A DNA stretch of 64,000 bases from Staphylotrichum longicolle (lineage: Eukaryota > Ascomycota > Sordariomycetes > Sordariales > Chaetomiaceae): the NCBI GenBank assembly GCA_019096155.1, contig JAHCVI010000002.1, positions 3,162,001 through 3,226,000 on the forward strand, given 5' to 3'. Position 1 is the first letter of the stretch. Every line of letters begins with the position of its first letter. This document shows positions 1-10,554 of the stretch, one piece after another. The notes under the pieces were generated by a model. That model had not been told where the DNA came from and made no database searches. It saw only the letters and a list, made by a program, of their open reading frames with translations. The position numbers and the translations under genes are program-made.

Positions 1-221
1 TGCGAGTTCTCGGGCGTGAACATGCCGAATTCGTTCTGGTTGGTCGAGATGGCTTGATAGGCCGTGTCGTTGAAGTTCTTGGTATCCATGGCAGTGCCAA
101 AGTAGAGCTTGCCCGCAGCAACCATCAACGAGTGCAGACCCTCACCTCTGGTTTCGTTCTGTGCTGCTGCGCTACTCACCAGACGCGACGCCAACAAAAG
201 GGCCTGTACAAATCTCGCCAT
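1..221 (-). CDS. GH10 endo-1,4-beta-xylanase, N-terminal part (runs off left edge)
   Basis: The frame opens at an ATG at 221 and stays open for 73 codons to the window edge. Residues 1-20 form a signal peptide (basic start, then an Ala/Leu-rich core ending AAA before Gln), so the product is secreted. The mature start contains AGKLYFGTAMD, then a segment ending NEFGMFTPENS. This matches the first beta strand and 'TPEN' motif of GH10 xylanases, which cut beta-1,4-xylan in plant cell walls. Both catalytic glutamates lie outside the window, so activity cannot be judged. A cellulose-binding module, if present, would also lie outside. Family assignment is strong; substrate is inferred from the family. 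Confidence 0.85.
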   Translation of the reverse strand, partial: MARFVQALLLASRLVSSAAAQNETRGEGLHSLMVAAGKLYFGTAMDTKNFNDTAYQAISTNQNEFGMFTPENS

Positions 222-1168
222 CTCGCAACTTTGCTAAGCTTGTTGACCTCGTAGTAGTGCTTGACTTGTGGCCGTCAAAGTGATGATTGAAGATGGTCCA
301 GTGTTTCTAGCGAGCTGTTTGTTATGGCGAACACCTTATTCTTGTATGCTCAGATGATCATCGACCCCTTGTCCTCCACGATGATCAATGTCTCGTCCCC
401 CACAACCGCTTCTCGGAAAAGCCGCGCACGCAAGTAAGATAGCCGCTCCATGCTATCTCGGCTTCTTAAAATCCATTGTTGTTGAGACGCCCTGATCTGG
501 TCCGCCGGCGATCTTGCGTGTTTCAGGGCCGGGGCGTTACCCCTGAACCACACAACAACCACGACTACACGCATTCAGGACGCCCAAGGTCAATGCGCAG
601 TTATGCGTTTTGGTCTAAAGCAATCGTCGACTATTTAACCTTTTATCCCTTCTCCCACTCCCTGCAACATCATGCGCGTGGCTTCCAGGTTTTGACAGTC
701 TCGTGGAGAGCCCGCGCGGCTGGTGAAACCCGGTTTGGCTCCAGTTCCGAGGGCCAGGGGAGCAAGGGGGTGCCAATACCACTCTAAAACTTCTAGAAGA
801 TGAACGATATGTTCTCGAAGCTGTCTGGTGGCTGAGCCTCCCGGTCTCAAGGAGGAGACTGGTAACAGAATATGTATTCGCCATCTCTGAGTGTATGTAG
901 TACTGTAAACCACAATTCCAAAGACCACCAACACCAAACAATGCAGCCCCTGAACCCATCCCATCTGCCCTCACAACGTAAACAAGCCCCCCAGAACTTC
1001 CATTGCCTCGAACTCAGGCCCCAGTCTCACAGATAGTCCACTGTCCGAAGAGCTAGCAGAGCCCGCGCTGCTCGGCACTCGCGCCTGACTCGCGCCCTCC
1101 GCAACCACGCCGCACGGAACTGGCAAGGGCAATGACATGTTTCCCACCCCTCTATCACTGTCCACCGC
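222..1168. other. intergenic: GH10 promoter and FHIP 3' flank
   Basis: Both flanking genes are on the minus strand, so this space should hold the xylanase promoter and the 3' UTR and terminator of the FHIP gene. Short open frames on both strands show no recognisable domain. I see no convincing TATA box and only one GGCTGA-type hexamer (about 828-833). Confidence 0.5.
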
Positions 1169-4100
1169 CTAAGCAAACCGTACCTCGTCGAACAGCCCCG
1201 CTCTCACCTGCACCACGCTCGCCAGCTCAAACAAGAACGCCTGCAGCACAATGACATTGGTCAAGACGTGCGACACCGAAACATCCTTCTTCTCCATCGA
1301 CGTCGGCGTTCCCAGCCCTCCATCCCCGTCCCCATTAACATCATCGCCGCTCTCCTCTCCATCCTCCGACGGCGCCAGCAGCGCATCCTCCCCCCCTCCC
1401 TCTTCCGCCTTGGCCTCCTCCTCGGCGGCGGCAAACTTCTCATCTGCCGACGAGACGCCTCCCGCCGTGCGCTGCCTGTCAAAACTGAGGCTGATTGGCT
1501 CCATCAACTTCTCAATGCTGGGTTTCACGTCCGGAATCCCTACGCGGCGGGCGAGGATGCTCTGGTCAATCGCCTGAAACGCCTTCGCCTGACTCGCAAA
1601 CGCGTCCGGCTTACCGTCCCAGGAGGACGACGCGGCGGTGAAACTGGTGCTTGACGGGGTCGGCGTGCCCGGCGAAAAGGACCGGCTGGCTTGCGCCGCT
1701 GGGGGCCGCAGCGGTGTGTCCATCAACGAAGGAACGGGCGTAGAGCGGTCCGAGACGGTCCGCTTGGTTTCCTTGCGGCCGCGCGGGCTGCCGGTGCGGG
1801 TGGGCGTGCCGAGCTCGGAGAGGATGCGTTGGGCGAAACCCTCGAGACCAGATGGGCGTTCGCGAGATGAGTTGCGGTCTTCGTCAGAGTAGAGGTTGGG
1901 CCGTACAACAGTGCCGGTGCTGGATTGAGAGACAGGAGTGCTGATTCGCGGGGGGTGAAGAGGGAGGGGTTGGCTGGCACAGTCTGCGATCTGGAACGCT
2001 TCGCGGCGTTGCTGCAACAGGTCGTCAAACCGCGGGATGATCTCCCGGTAGGTAGCTACCTGGTCGCACAGCGTCTGCAAGATCTTGAGCAGCCGAGGGA
2101 GGCTGGAGTTAGTCCACCTCGGACGCCGGCGCGACTCTTGCATCGACTGCATCTGTTTGTACTCAAGGTACTCGGGAGATTCGGGGTCCAATGGGGGGTC
2201 GGGCAGAGGAGGGCTGTCATCGTCCTCTTCGTACACGTAATTGAGTGGGTTGCGCATGAACCAGCCCCCTAGGTGCATAAATCCGCAGACAGCGAGGTCG
2301 AAGACGGCTTCTGTCAGGGCAAGATTAGTGTCGACTGGGTTCAGGAAAAATGTCTCGAGACGGTCGAGTACAATGTTAAGCAAGGGATCGCTCGGATGGA
2401 GTGTGTGAGACCGAACATCCCTGGGCGCTCCAGGAAGCGTGTCCGGGACGGCGGGCAGCTTGTGATTGTGGGTTGACGTTTTTGGAGTGACCAGCTTAAT
2501 GGAACATGGGTGGTTCTCCAGTCTGACCAGTGTGTCCTTCAGGATATTATCGTAGATGTCATCAAAGTTATCTTGTCCCCCGACACCCCCCGCCAGGGAC
2601 ATGAGGTATTCAACCTCCTGCTGGTGAGCGCCTGACGTCCGATGATGTGATTCACCGAGCACGCCTTCGGTGTAGAGAAGGGTTATGACAGCGTATCGGT
2701 GATGCCTCTTAAGGATCACCGACACGAGCTGCAGAGTTACGTAGACGGTTTGGTTGTTCTGGGATCGAAGGCAGGCGAGAATCAGATCGACAAGGTTGAA
2801 GAGCAAAGGGTCTGCGGCCGCCTCGCCCTTCGAGGCCATCATGGTGGCGAGGTCCAGTGACTTGCGCTTGCGGGCAGCGCTGACAACGTCTCCGGATTTG
2901 GCGCTGACCGATCCAACAATGTCGGGCAGACCGAGCAGATAGTGGAGAATGAGATTGACCATGTCCGGGTGGTCAAGGGATTCCAGTATGCGGCGGAGGT
3001 ATGTCAAGACAGCAACAGATGAGCCGCCGTCAACATCAGACGACTCAAGCAACGAGGGATATCTGCGTGGCAGTGAGCAGGCGTTTGGCAGGAGAGGACG
3101 AGGAGAACGTACAATAATTGTTGCAGAAAGATGACTTGGAAATGCTCCAGCAAGGTCGACTTGACCTCGACGGACCTACAGTGGTTCAAGACGTCCTGCC
3201 AGAAAAGGAGGTGGGAAAGGAAGGTGTCCATATGTGACTGGAACTGGGGGGAACAAGAGCTGACAACTTCGTAGTTGGACCTGGGATGCTGGTAGTCGGA
3301 AAAGGCGAGAATGGGAGGCAATTCATTGGGTGGGTAGTCGATGACGAGCTTGCGGCTCAGTTGACTATACAGAGCGCCCAAGCCGGTGGCCATCAAAGTC
3401 GACAGGTCGCTCTCCACAATCCACTGCTCCAGGAGAACCGAGCTTGATGCCGCCTCGATGATGTAGAGCAGGCCAGTCCTGGCAAAGTCGCCCACCTTGC
3501 CCTCGTGGTGGATGTAGTCCATGAGCAGGTAGAACAGCGGGAAGTCCTGCTTCTGTGTCCTCCCTGCAAACTTTTCGCGGTGGTCGATCTGTCGAACGGA
3601 GTCGGACGAGCCACTCTGCTGGGACTTGAACCAAGCAGGCAGGACGTCCGGGTCGAGTCGGATCTTGGTGGTGATGTTGAAGGCCAACTCGACGACGCGG
3701 GCTTCGGTGTCGGCGCCCAGACGGATGCTGTTGGCGCCCGTTATGCGGACCAGCAAGTTGGTCAGGCTGGCGGCAAAGGCGTCATTCTCGACGAAGGCCT
3801 CCTCCTCGCTCTCGACCAGGCTCGCGAAGAACAGCACGGCTTCTTTAATGATCCATTCATTGGACGAGGTGGTGGCGATCTTGGCGACGGGGATGTATAC
3901 TTGCTTCGCGGCAGCAAAGGCAATGCACGGGTGAGGCAGCGGGCGGCGGGACTCGTCGTTCAAAAGGTTCGTCAGCTCCTGGAGGCGGATCTCAATGTGC
4001 TCGGCGGCGTCATGGTCCTGGGCGAGGTTGGACGAGTTGCGCCATGTGTGCTGGGTGAGTCAGTCTGCGGGCCACCTAGATATTCCTCGGCAAGAGCATG

Positions 4101-4297
4101 CTCACCAGCAGCTGGCTGTACTCCTTCTCGAAGCGGTGCAGGCGGCGGGCGGGATCCTTTGCGAAGTCCTTGCGCGAGTTGGCCGACGACAGCGGCGTGT
4201 GTGCTAGGAGGCGCGACCACTGCCAGACAAGAACGATTTCAGTTAGCGGATCGAGTTCACGACCAGCAGCACCAAGCAGGGAACTCACAAAATCCAT
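1169..4297 (-). CDS. fhipA: FHF complex subunit, HOOK-interacting protein (FHIP/RAI16-like)
   Basis: Four coding exons on the minus strand: 4289-4297, 4106-4219, 3113-4050 and 1169-3062. Together they give 985 codons including the stop (984 aa). The first coding exon is only 9 nt (MDF) and joins in frame to WSRLLA, giving the family's typical MDFWSRLL start. The introns are 69, 55 and 50 bp with GT-AG ends. The junction at 3113/3062 restores LLYPSLLESSD, and the RAI16-like helical region continues through YLRRILESLDHPDMVNLIL. The C-terminal third is Ser/Pro-rich, then acidic, and the protein ends with a conserved-looking VQVRAGLFDEV segment. In Aspergillus FhipA works with HookA and FtsA to link dynein to early endosomes. 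That role is assumed here from the family. Confidence 0.88.
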
Positions 4298-5802
4298 GGC
4301 GTCTTTGGCTGCATCTCGGGAGCAAGTCCAGGCAGCAGTGCAGACGGCGTCGTCGCTGTCTGGGAGCTCCTGCCCAGTTGCATGAAATGTCGTGTTCCAG
4401 ATGTCGCGAAATTGTTTAGCCGTTTTGGTTGTCAAGTGCACTCGGTTGACCCCAGGCCTGTTCGGATTCGGCAGCTGTCCATGTGGAAGGAAGCACAGAC
4501 TCTGGCAGGACCTCGACGGCAGCTGGGGGATCCATGCCAAGCCAATAACTTCACAGGAGAGCAACTGACGACTCTGCTGAGCGAGCTCTTCTCTTCCAAA
4601 ACCCCTCCCATCGAACATTAGTTTCTGATCAACTCCAGCGGTTCTTGCAGGATCATCAGCGAATGTTCGGCTCTCAGAAAACGAGGGCAACATCAATGGC
4701 AGCATATGTATCACGTTTGTCTGCCATTTGCCAGTTCAGCCGACTTCAGTGATTCGCTGCCCCAAAAGCGCCAACTTTGCATCTTGGATTGCGTGGTTAA
4801 GTTGCTCGGCTCCTTCTGGGCAGAAAAAGGCGTCTACCAAAATTACTAGAACCATTGCGACATCTCCATTTCTTACCAATGATACTGAGAAAGCCTGAAT
4901 ACTTGATGAAAATAAGAGAAATGGAATTCAAGTCATTATATCCTTTTCTTCCGTTTTTTTCTTCCCCTTTTTTCTTCCTCTATTCCCTTCTTCTTTTCCT
5001 TCTTCTTTTTTCTTCTTCTCTTAAGCCAGTCTCGCCAGTCCTCGGCTTCCGACGGCCAGGCCTTGGTCCTGACTCGCCGGCAGCCTGGACACGGGCATCT
5101 GCAGCTCAGGTTCCGGCCGAATGCGAGGGAAGCTTGGCAGAAGCTCATCCTGGTGGGGGAGGGGTCGAGGGGTCCTTGGCAACAACCTCCGCACGAGGCC
5201 ATCGAATACCGAAAGCGTCCCCCACCAGCCCACTTGCATCGCTTCGAGGGCGGCGGCTATCACATGGAATCGCACCTCTTCCTGTGGTTCCGCATGCAGA
5301 CGTCAGTCCTGACCCCGGTCGTTGGCCAGTGCTGAGTCGGCGAAGCCTCCATCGCGGATTGCGATTCGAGGCGAGGCAGGTCCACGGCAGCGAATGGGAG
5401 CGCGCAGCCGCCGTTTGCCTAGGATGGTGGCCCCTCTTGGCTGCAGCTGCAGCAAGGCACTCCCGCCCGAAACATGACTGGCAGGGTCTTGAAGAGCGAG
5501 AATGGGGTCCAGCTCTCTCACCTTCCTCGTGTCCCATGTCCCATCGCCAGACCCTCAAGACGGCCCGGTCACCCTTACGGGATAATCATGACGTTCCGTG
5601 GGCACATTATCGCAATTCGACATCATCTTCCGGCAGCACCCGTCAGCATCATCATCGTCTGATGTCTCAGGGTCTTGTATTTCAGACGCGCAGGCAGCTC
5701 CCTTCACTCCCTGCCTGAATGTCTCACCAAGCACGGCAGCTTTGAGATCACATTGCTCTGTGAGTGTTCGACATCTACGCTTCGCTCGAGACTGGCCACG
5801 AC
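4298..5802. other. intergenic: divergent promoter space of FHIP and lipase genes
   Basis: About 1.5 kb lies between two divergently transcribed genes. The notable element is a long pyrimidine tract at 4941-5022 (listed separately). Open frames here (for example about 4855-5718 on plus) are low-complexity and have no recognisable domain. Confidence 0.5.
4941..5022 (+). repeat. pyrimidine tract (TTC/TTTC-rich)
   Basis: 80 of 82 bases are C or T; the exceptions are G at 4953 and A at 4982. It consists mainly of TTC and TTTTTC units. It lies in the shared upstream region of the FHIP and lipase genes. Such tracts are common fungal promoter elements and can also form triplex DNA; neither role is shown here. 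Confidence 0.8.
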
Positions 5803-7817
5803 ATGGGCTTTTTCGGCCGCTCCAAGAAAGTGAAGAAGGATTCACCAACAAGCCAGCCGCGGGAGTCCAGGCGAGCACCGCAGCAATGCCCGCCGCCGCC
5901 CCCGAGTCAGGGCTCCCAGGGCTGGCACCCGGGCAGCCCTTACCAACAGCCTGCGTCCTTCGAACCCGCGGGCCTCCTTACTCCTCCTCCGAGCTACAGC
6001 AGCGTCGCCCCGTCTTCAACCGCCTACCAGCAGCCCGGAAACAACTATCCGCCCATCATTGTGAATCAGAACCATTACTATCTCGGGGCGCCGCCTCCCA
6101 ACCAGGCAGCGCCAAGGTCCTACACGGCGAACACGCCTCTGGGCAAAGTGAACCTCGGATCTGCCGTGGACTTGGCCAAGGAGATATGTCAGGGGACCTG
6201 CATCCCCCGGCTGATCGACGGCGCCCTTCCATTATGGCATAGCTGCGGCGGCCAGCTGGTCAGCCAAGGCAATGCCATGGTGGACGAGATCTACAACCGC
6301 TTCGACAACGTCTTGACCATGATCGACGAAGGCGGCTACAACGGAAAGGAGCGTGACATTTACGCTTGGCAGCCGACACACATGCCGCCGTACCCGCCAC
6401 CCCCGGCGCCGCCGATGAGTGAAAAGAGACCGGCCTCGCCGAGCAGGAAAAGCCACAGGAAGGAGCACCACAAGGGGCAGACCACAGCCGCAGCTGTGGC
6501 TGTTTCGGGGAGCATCTTCACGAAGGTGGACTTTTACGCCAACTCGAGGTTGCCCATGAACCTCCCACCCCTCAAACTGTATGCCAAGCCCCCGTGCTGC
6601 ATCTTGGGTTTCTTTGAAAGCGCGCTGACATGGTTTGCAGGTACATCCCGACATATCCCTTGTTGTGCCTGGCGGCCCAGTACTCGGAAAGGGTCTACGA
6701 GCCGCCTCGTGGGCGTGCCGAACGTGATGCGCACGTGGAGGGCAACTGGCTGTCCGGTACGAAATCCATGGTGATCAAATCGGTCCCGATGGATTACATG
6801 AACACCATCGTCTTTGCAATCCGCGGCACAGCCACATTCATGGATTGGGCCGTCAACCTCAACATGGAGCCCACCTCACCCGCAGGCTTCCTCGTACGGT
6901 TCTCCCGTCACCTTTCCCCCCCACTTTTCACGATAACTAACTCAGCCCAGGACGACCCGGACAACCTCTGTCACGCGGGCTTCCTCTCGGTAGCCCGTAA
7001 GATGGTCAACCCCGTCGCCCGCCGTCTGCGCCAGCTCCTCGAGGAGGACCCGGGGCGCGCGTCCTACTCCCTGCTCATCACGGGCCACAGCGCCGGCGGC
7101 GCCGTCGCGGCCCTCCTCTACAGCCACATGCTCGCCACCTCGCGGCGCGCCGAGAGCGACCTCAACCTCGTCGCCTCGTGCTTCAAGCGCATCCACTGCG
7201 TCACCTTTGGCTCGCCGCCCATCAGCCTCTTCCCGCTCACCAAGCCCGACGACTACCACCGCCGCCCGCAGCTGCGCAAGAGCCTGTTCTTCAGCTTCGT
7301 CAACGAGGGCGACCCCGTGACGAGGGCGGACAAGGCGTACGTGCGGAGCCTGCTGGAGCTGTTTGCCGCCCCGACGCCCAGGGTGGACTCCCACTCCGAC
7401 TCGCACTCGCACTCGCACGCGCACTCGCAGACGCGCTCGCGCTCGTCGACGAGGAGGAGCGAGGAGAGGAGCCGGAAATCCTCCTCCCGCTCCCGGACCC
7501 GGGACAAGACCTCTAGCAGGGCGTCGTCCGGCCGCTCGGACCACCACCACCGCCCCGTGTGGAGGGTGCCCCGCTGCACGCTGAGCTGTGCGGGCAGGGT
7601 CGTGGTGCTGAGGTCCGGCGACGCGGCCGCCAAGGCACGGGTCAAGGGCAAGGCGACGGTGGAGGAGAGGCTGGATGAGGGTGTCGTGGCACAGATTGTC
7701 ACGGACGAGGAGCTGAGGGGGGTGGTTTGGGGTGATCCCGTCGCGCATATGATGAGGCTGTATGCGGGGAGGATTGAGGTGCTCGCTGTTGGAGCGGTGA
7801 CGGGGAGGGGATATTAA
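5803..7817 (+). CDS. class 3 (fungal-type) lipase-like protein, non-secreted
   Basis: Three exons: 5803-6578, 6641-6893 and 6951-7817 (632 codons with stop, 631 aa). The introns are 62 and 57 bp. The first junction gives LKLYIPTYPLLCLAAQYS and the second AGFLDDPDNLCHAGF, both smooth through the lipase fold. The nucleophile elbow GHSAGG lies near residue 387, with Ser as the expected catalytic residue. A FGSPP strand and NEGDPVTRADKAY follow. The start is the ATG of MGFFGRSKK; the open frame further upstream has no ATG. There is no signal peptide. Residues 10-110 are Pro/Gln/Ser-rich and probably disordered. After the catalytic region comes a His/Ser then Arg/Ser repeat tract (about 7390-7540). 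Substrate unknown; triacylglycerol or phospholipid hydrolysis is inferred from the family. Confidence 0.85.
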
Positions 7818-9414
7818 ACGGGGACTTCATGGCATGTTTAATTTGGGCATCTGGGTCTGGGGGATGATACCATGGAGTTGGGCTGGGGATGGCTTTACGG
7901 AGTTCAGCTTGGGTTGTCTTCTCGGGGTAAGGGGGTATTTAGTGTTTTCGTGGTCATAAACTTTGGTTTGGCAGCGGTGAAGCAATGCCAGGCTTGGACC
8001 GAAGTCAACTTGGTACGAGCGACCTGGCTCGCGATGAAAACATCAAATTCTACTACTCTCTCGTGTTCTGCTGTTTCACTTCGTCCTTTCTCGGGAATTG
8101 AAGACTCGACCTATTGTGAAGCCTTGAGACTGTAGGGGGCATGAGAAGGATGGTTCGTGAGAGTGAAGATGGCGTCCGTGAAAGTTGGGAGAGCGACCGA
8201 TCCGGCCCTCCCCCGTCGCTCACGCGGGGAAGTTGGGGAGACCCGAGCCCCCTTCCCCTCGGGGGCCTGCGTCACGTCGAGGTCATCATGAAGTGGAACG
8301 CGTCGGCTTGGAGTGGAACAGAGAGTGGAAACGGCACAAACGGCAACTGGGCTCTCGTGTTCAGTACGATGGAGTGAATGGAGTGAATGGAGTGAGGATG
8401 GAATGAGCATGCAATGAAGGATGGTCGACAGCGACACTTCGGACGACAAGGTAATACGACACACTCCGCGGAACAACACGATGGAGATTCGTAACTCTGT
8501 GCGGATGCAACGGCTACCTGTGGGCCCGGTCGGGTCAAAAAGTCAAGCAGACCGATGATGCCGCCCCTGCCGACTTTGCCGGACCTTGACGGACCGGCGT
8601 TGCTTCCGTGGCCCGGGATTTAGTGGGTCTTCTCCGAGACCACTCCACAGTCTCGACGCACAGACAATCGCAGTGGGGCGGCAGAATTGCAAGCATGCAC
8701 AGACCACTAGTGCCCGCCTATATATTCTTCGCCTGGCCGCCAGAATTCTGATTTCTCTTTTCTTTTCTTCTTTAGCTCTCTTTGCCTTTTGGCTTAGATC
8801 AAGTGTAGTATCTGTTCTTTTCAGTTTAATCTCTGAAACTGCTCTACGGAGTAGATTTATTTGATTATACTAATTTTTGTCCCTCGCTTCGATGGCCTCT
8901 GTGCTTGCACATGTCATCTTAGCACAGTTTCCCCAGTATTACACTGTCTCTGGGCGAAGCGAACACGCTTTTTCATTGCAGTCTCGGGCTTTGCTCGGGA
9001 TGTGAGGAAGAAGATTTTGAGGCGGGCTGGAAACTGCTGTGCTGGGCTGCCGCCATTGTGGAGGATTTCGGATCGATCTGCGACAGATCTGCAGGCGCCC
9101 GCAACCGCGCGTCAACTCGAACCGAGCCAGACAATGGAGCCTCGCCAAAACACAACAGGCTTTGTTGTGCGCATGACAACCTCCTCTGCATCGTATGATA
9201 CCGCTTGCCCTCGGCACCTCATGAAGAAACAGACCTGGCGCAGCGCTGGGTGACGGACCCGTCAGGCTGTGACGTCGGTGGAGCAGTTCTGGAACGTGTT
9301 TGTCCCGCCACGATCCACGCTTCCATTCCCAAATCCATTTCTGACGGATCGCGATCCAAGCACGCCGTAGCCTCGTTCACCCGATCTGTTCAACACCACC
9401 AGCTCTGTATTTTC
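7818..9414. other. intergenic before the 9415 gene
   Basis: About 1.6 kb between two plus-strand genes. It holds a short tandem repeat at 8369-8395, a TATATATTC motif near 8719, and a CT-rich stretch at about 8750-8790 that could be a promoter and leader for the downstream gene. I see no coding region I can support. Confidence 0.4.
8369..8395 (+). repeat. 9-bp tandem repeat, three copies
   Basis: ATGGAGTGA occurs three times head to tail without mismatch, followed by a degenerate copy (GGATGGAATGA). It is in non-coding sequence and no function is evident. Confidence 0.85.
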
Positions 9415-10554
9415 ATGATGGGCGGCTTGGCCAATTCACGACACGCTCCGCACCCGCATGCGCCAGCCGGCAACGGCCACCCCCCGATCCTCCCGCCCCC
9501 GACCCTCACGGTTCCTCCCGCCCCGACGGGCGACGTCGACCATCATAAACGCAACAAGAAGAACAACAACCACAACCGCAACCACCACAGCCCGGTCCAC
9601 AAACCGCACCCGCCTTCTCCAACACCCTCCCCAACACCCGCAACAACCACAACCGCCCCGGTCCCGCGCACCACCCACACCAACACTCGCAACAACCGGC
9701 CGCCCCCCTCGGCCCCGCACGAACTCGCGCGCTACAGCAAGATCATCCGCCGCCTGCAATGGAAGCTCCCCTTTCTCGCCCAGGGCTACCGCCTCGCCGT
9801 CGACCGCGTGGGCGCCAACCCGGCCGCCGTCGCCGAGGCCGAGCTGATGTTCAAGCTCGACTTTTTCGAGTACTACATGCTGATCGAGCGGGCGCTGGTG
9901 CACTTGCTCGGGGTGTTTGGGGTGGACGTACCGAGGGGCCAGGGGCAAGGGCTGGGACTGGGGCAGGGACAAGGACAGGGGCAGGTGCGCAATCATAGCC
10001 TTTCAGGCGGCAGTGATGGCTCGAGACTTGGAGCTTTGGAGAACAAGAACAACAACACCACCAAAGCGGCAGGGTTGGGGCTGGGGGCAAGTGTCTGGAA
10101 AGACGGGAAGCATCGGTACCACGCCAACGTGCTGGCCGCGCTGGACCGGGCGGAGAACCCGCTGCATGGCACGCTGGGGACGGGCGAGGTGCGGGTCCAG
10201 CTGGGGCGGGCGAAGGACTTGAGAAACCGGTGGAAGACGGCGGCGGACGAGCACGACGAGCAAGAGGAGGAGGGCAAGTCGCCAGCCAAGGACGGCGCGA
10301 GCCCGGAGAGAGAGTGGCGGACGAGGAAGGTCGCCGCGCCCCTGGATACGTACAGGCTCGAGTACATGCTCGAGGTTGTCTTCCGGGGGTTTGACGAGGC
10401 GTTCAGGGTCGCCGAGGGGTTTGTGAGGGGCGGCTTGGACTGGGCCGAGGAATGCGACGAGGATATGATGGAGGTGCCCGACTGGGAAGCTGCGGGCGAT
10501 GAGGAGGATCAGTGGGAGTTTATGGTGGAAGCCATGGACTGGGAAGCTGTCTGA
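9415..10554 (+). CDS. conserved fungal hypothetical protein with Gly/Gln repeat
   Basis: A single open frame of 380 codons from the ATG at 9415 (MMGG; a second ATG is at 9418). The frame is open further upstream, but that part reads as non-coding. Residues about 15-100 are Pro/His/Asn/Thr-rich and low-complexity. A compact helical region follows, around YSKIIRRLQWKLPFLAQGYR and LMFKLDFFEYYMLIERALVH, then a repeat of GQ/GL units (about 9940-9985), and finally an acidic C-terminus with EWREYMLEV-type helices and WEFMVEAMDWEAV at the end. There is no signal peptide or membrane segment. I do not recognise the family. The helical core looks conserved-protein-like, but no function can be assigned. 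Confidence 0.6.
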   Translation: MMGGLANSRHAPHPHAPAGNGHPPILPPPTLTVPPAPTGDVDHHKRNKKNNNHNRNHHSPVHKPHPPSPTPSPTPATTTTAPVPRTTHTNTRNNRPPPSAPHELARYSKIIRRLQWKLPFLAQGYRLAVDRVGANPAAVAEAELMFKLDFFEYYMLIERALVHLLGVFGVDVPRGQGQGLGLGQGQGQGQVRNHSLSGGSDGSRLGALENKNNNTTKAAGLGLGASVWKDGKHRYHANVLAALDRAENPLHGTLGTGEVRVQLGRAKDLRNRWKTAADEHDEQEEEGKSPAKDGASPEREWRTRKVAAPLDTYRLEYMLEVVFRGFDEAFRVAEGFVRGGLDWAEECDEDMMEVPDWEAAGDEEDQWEFMVEAMDWEAV

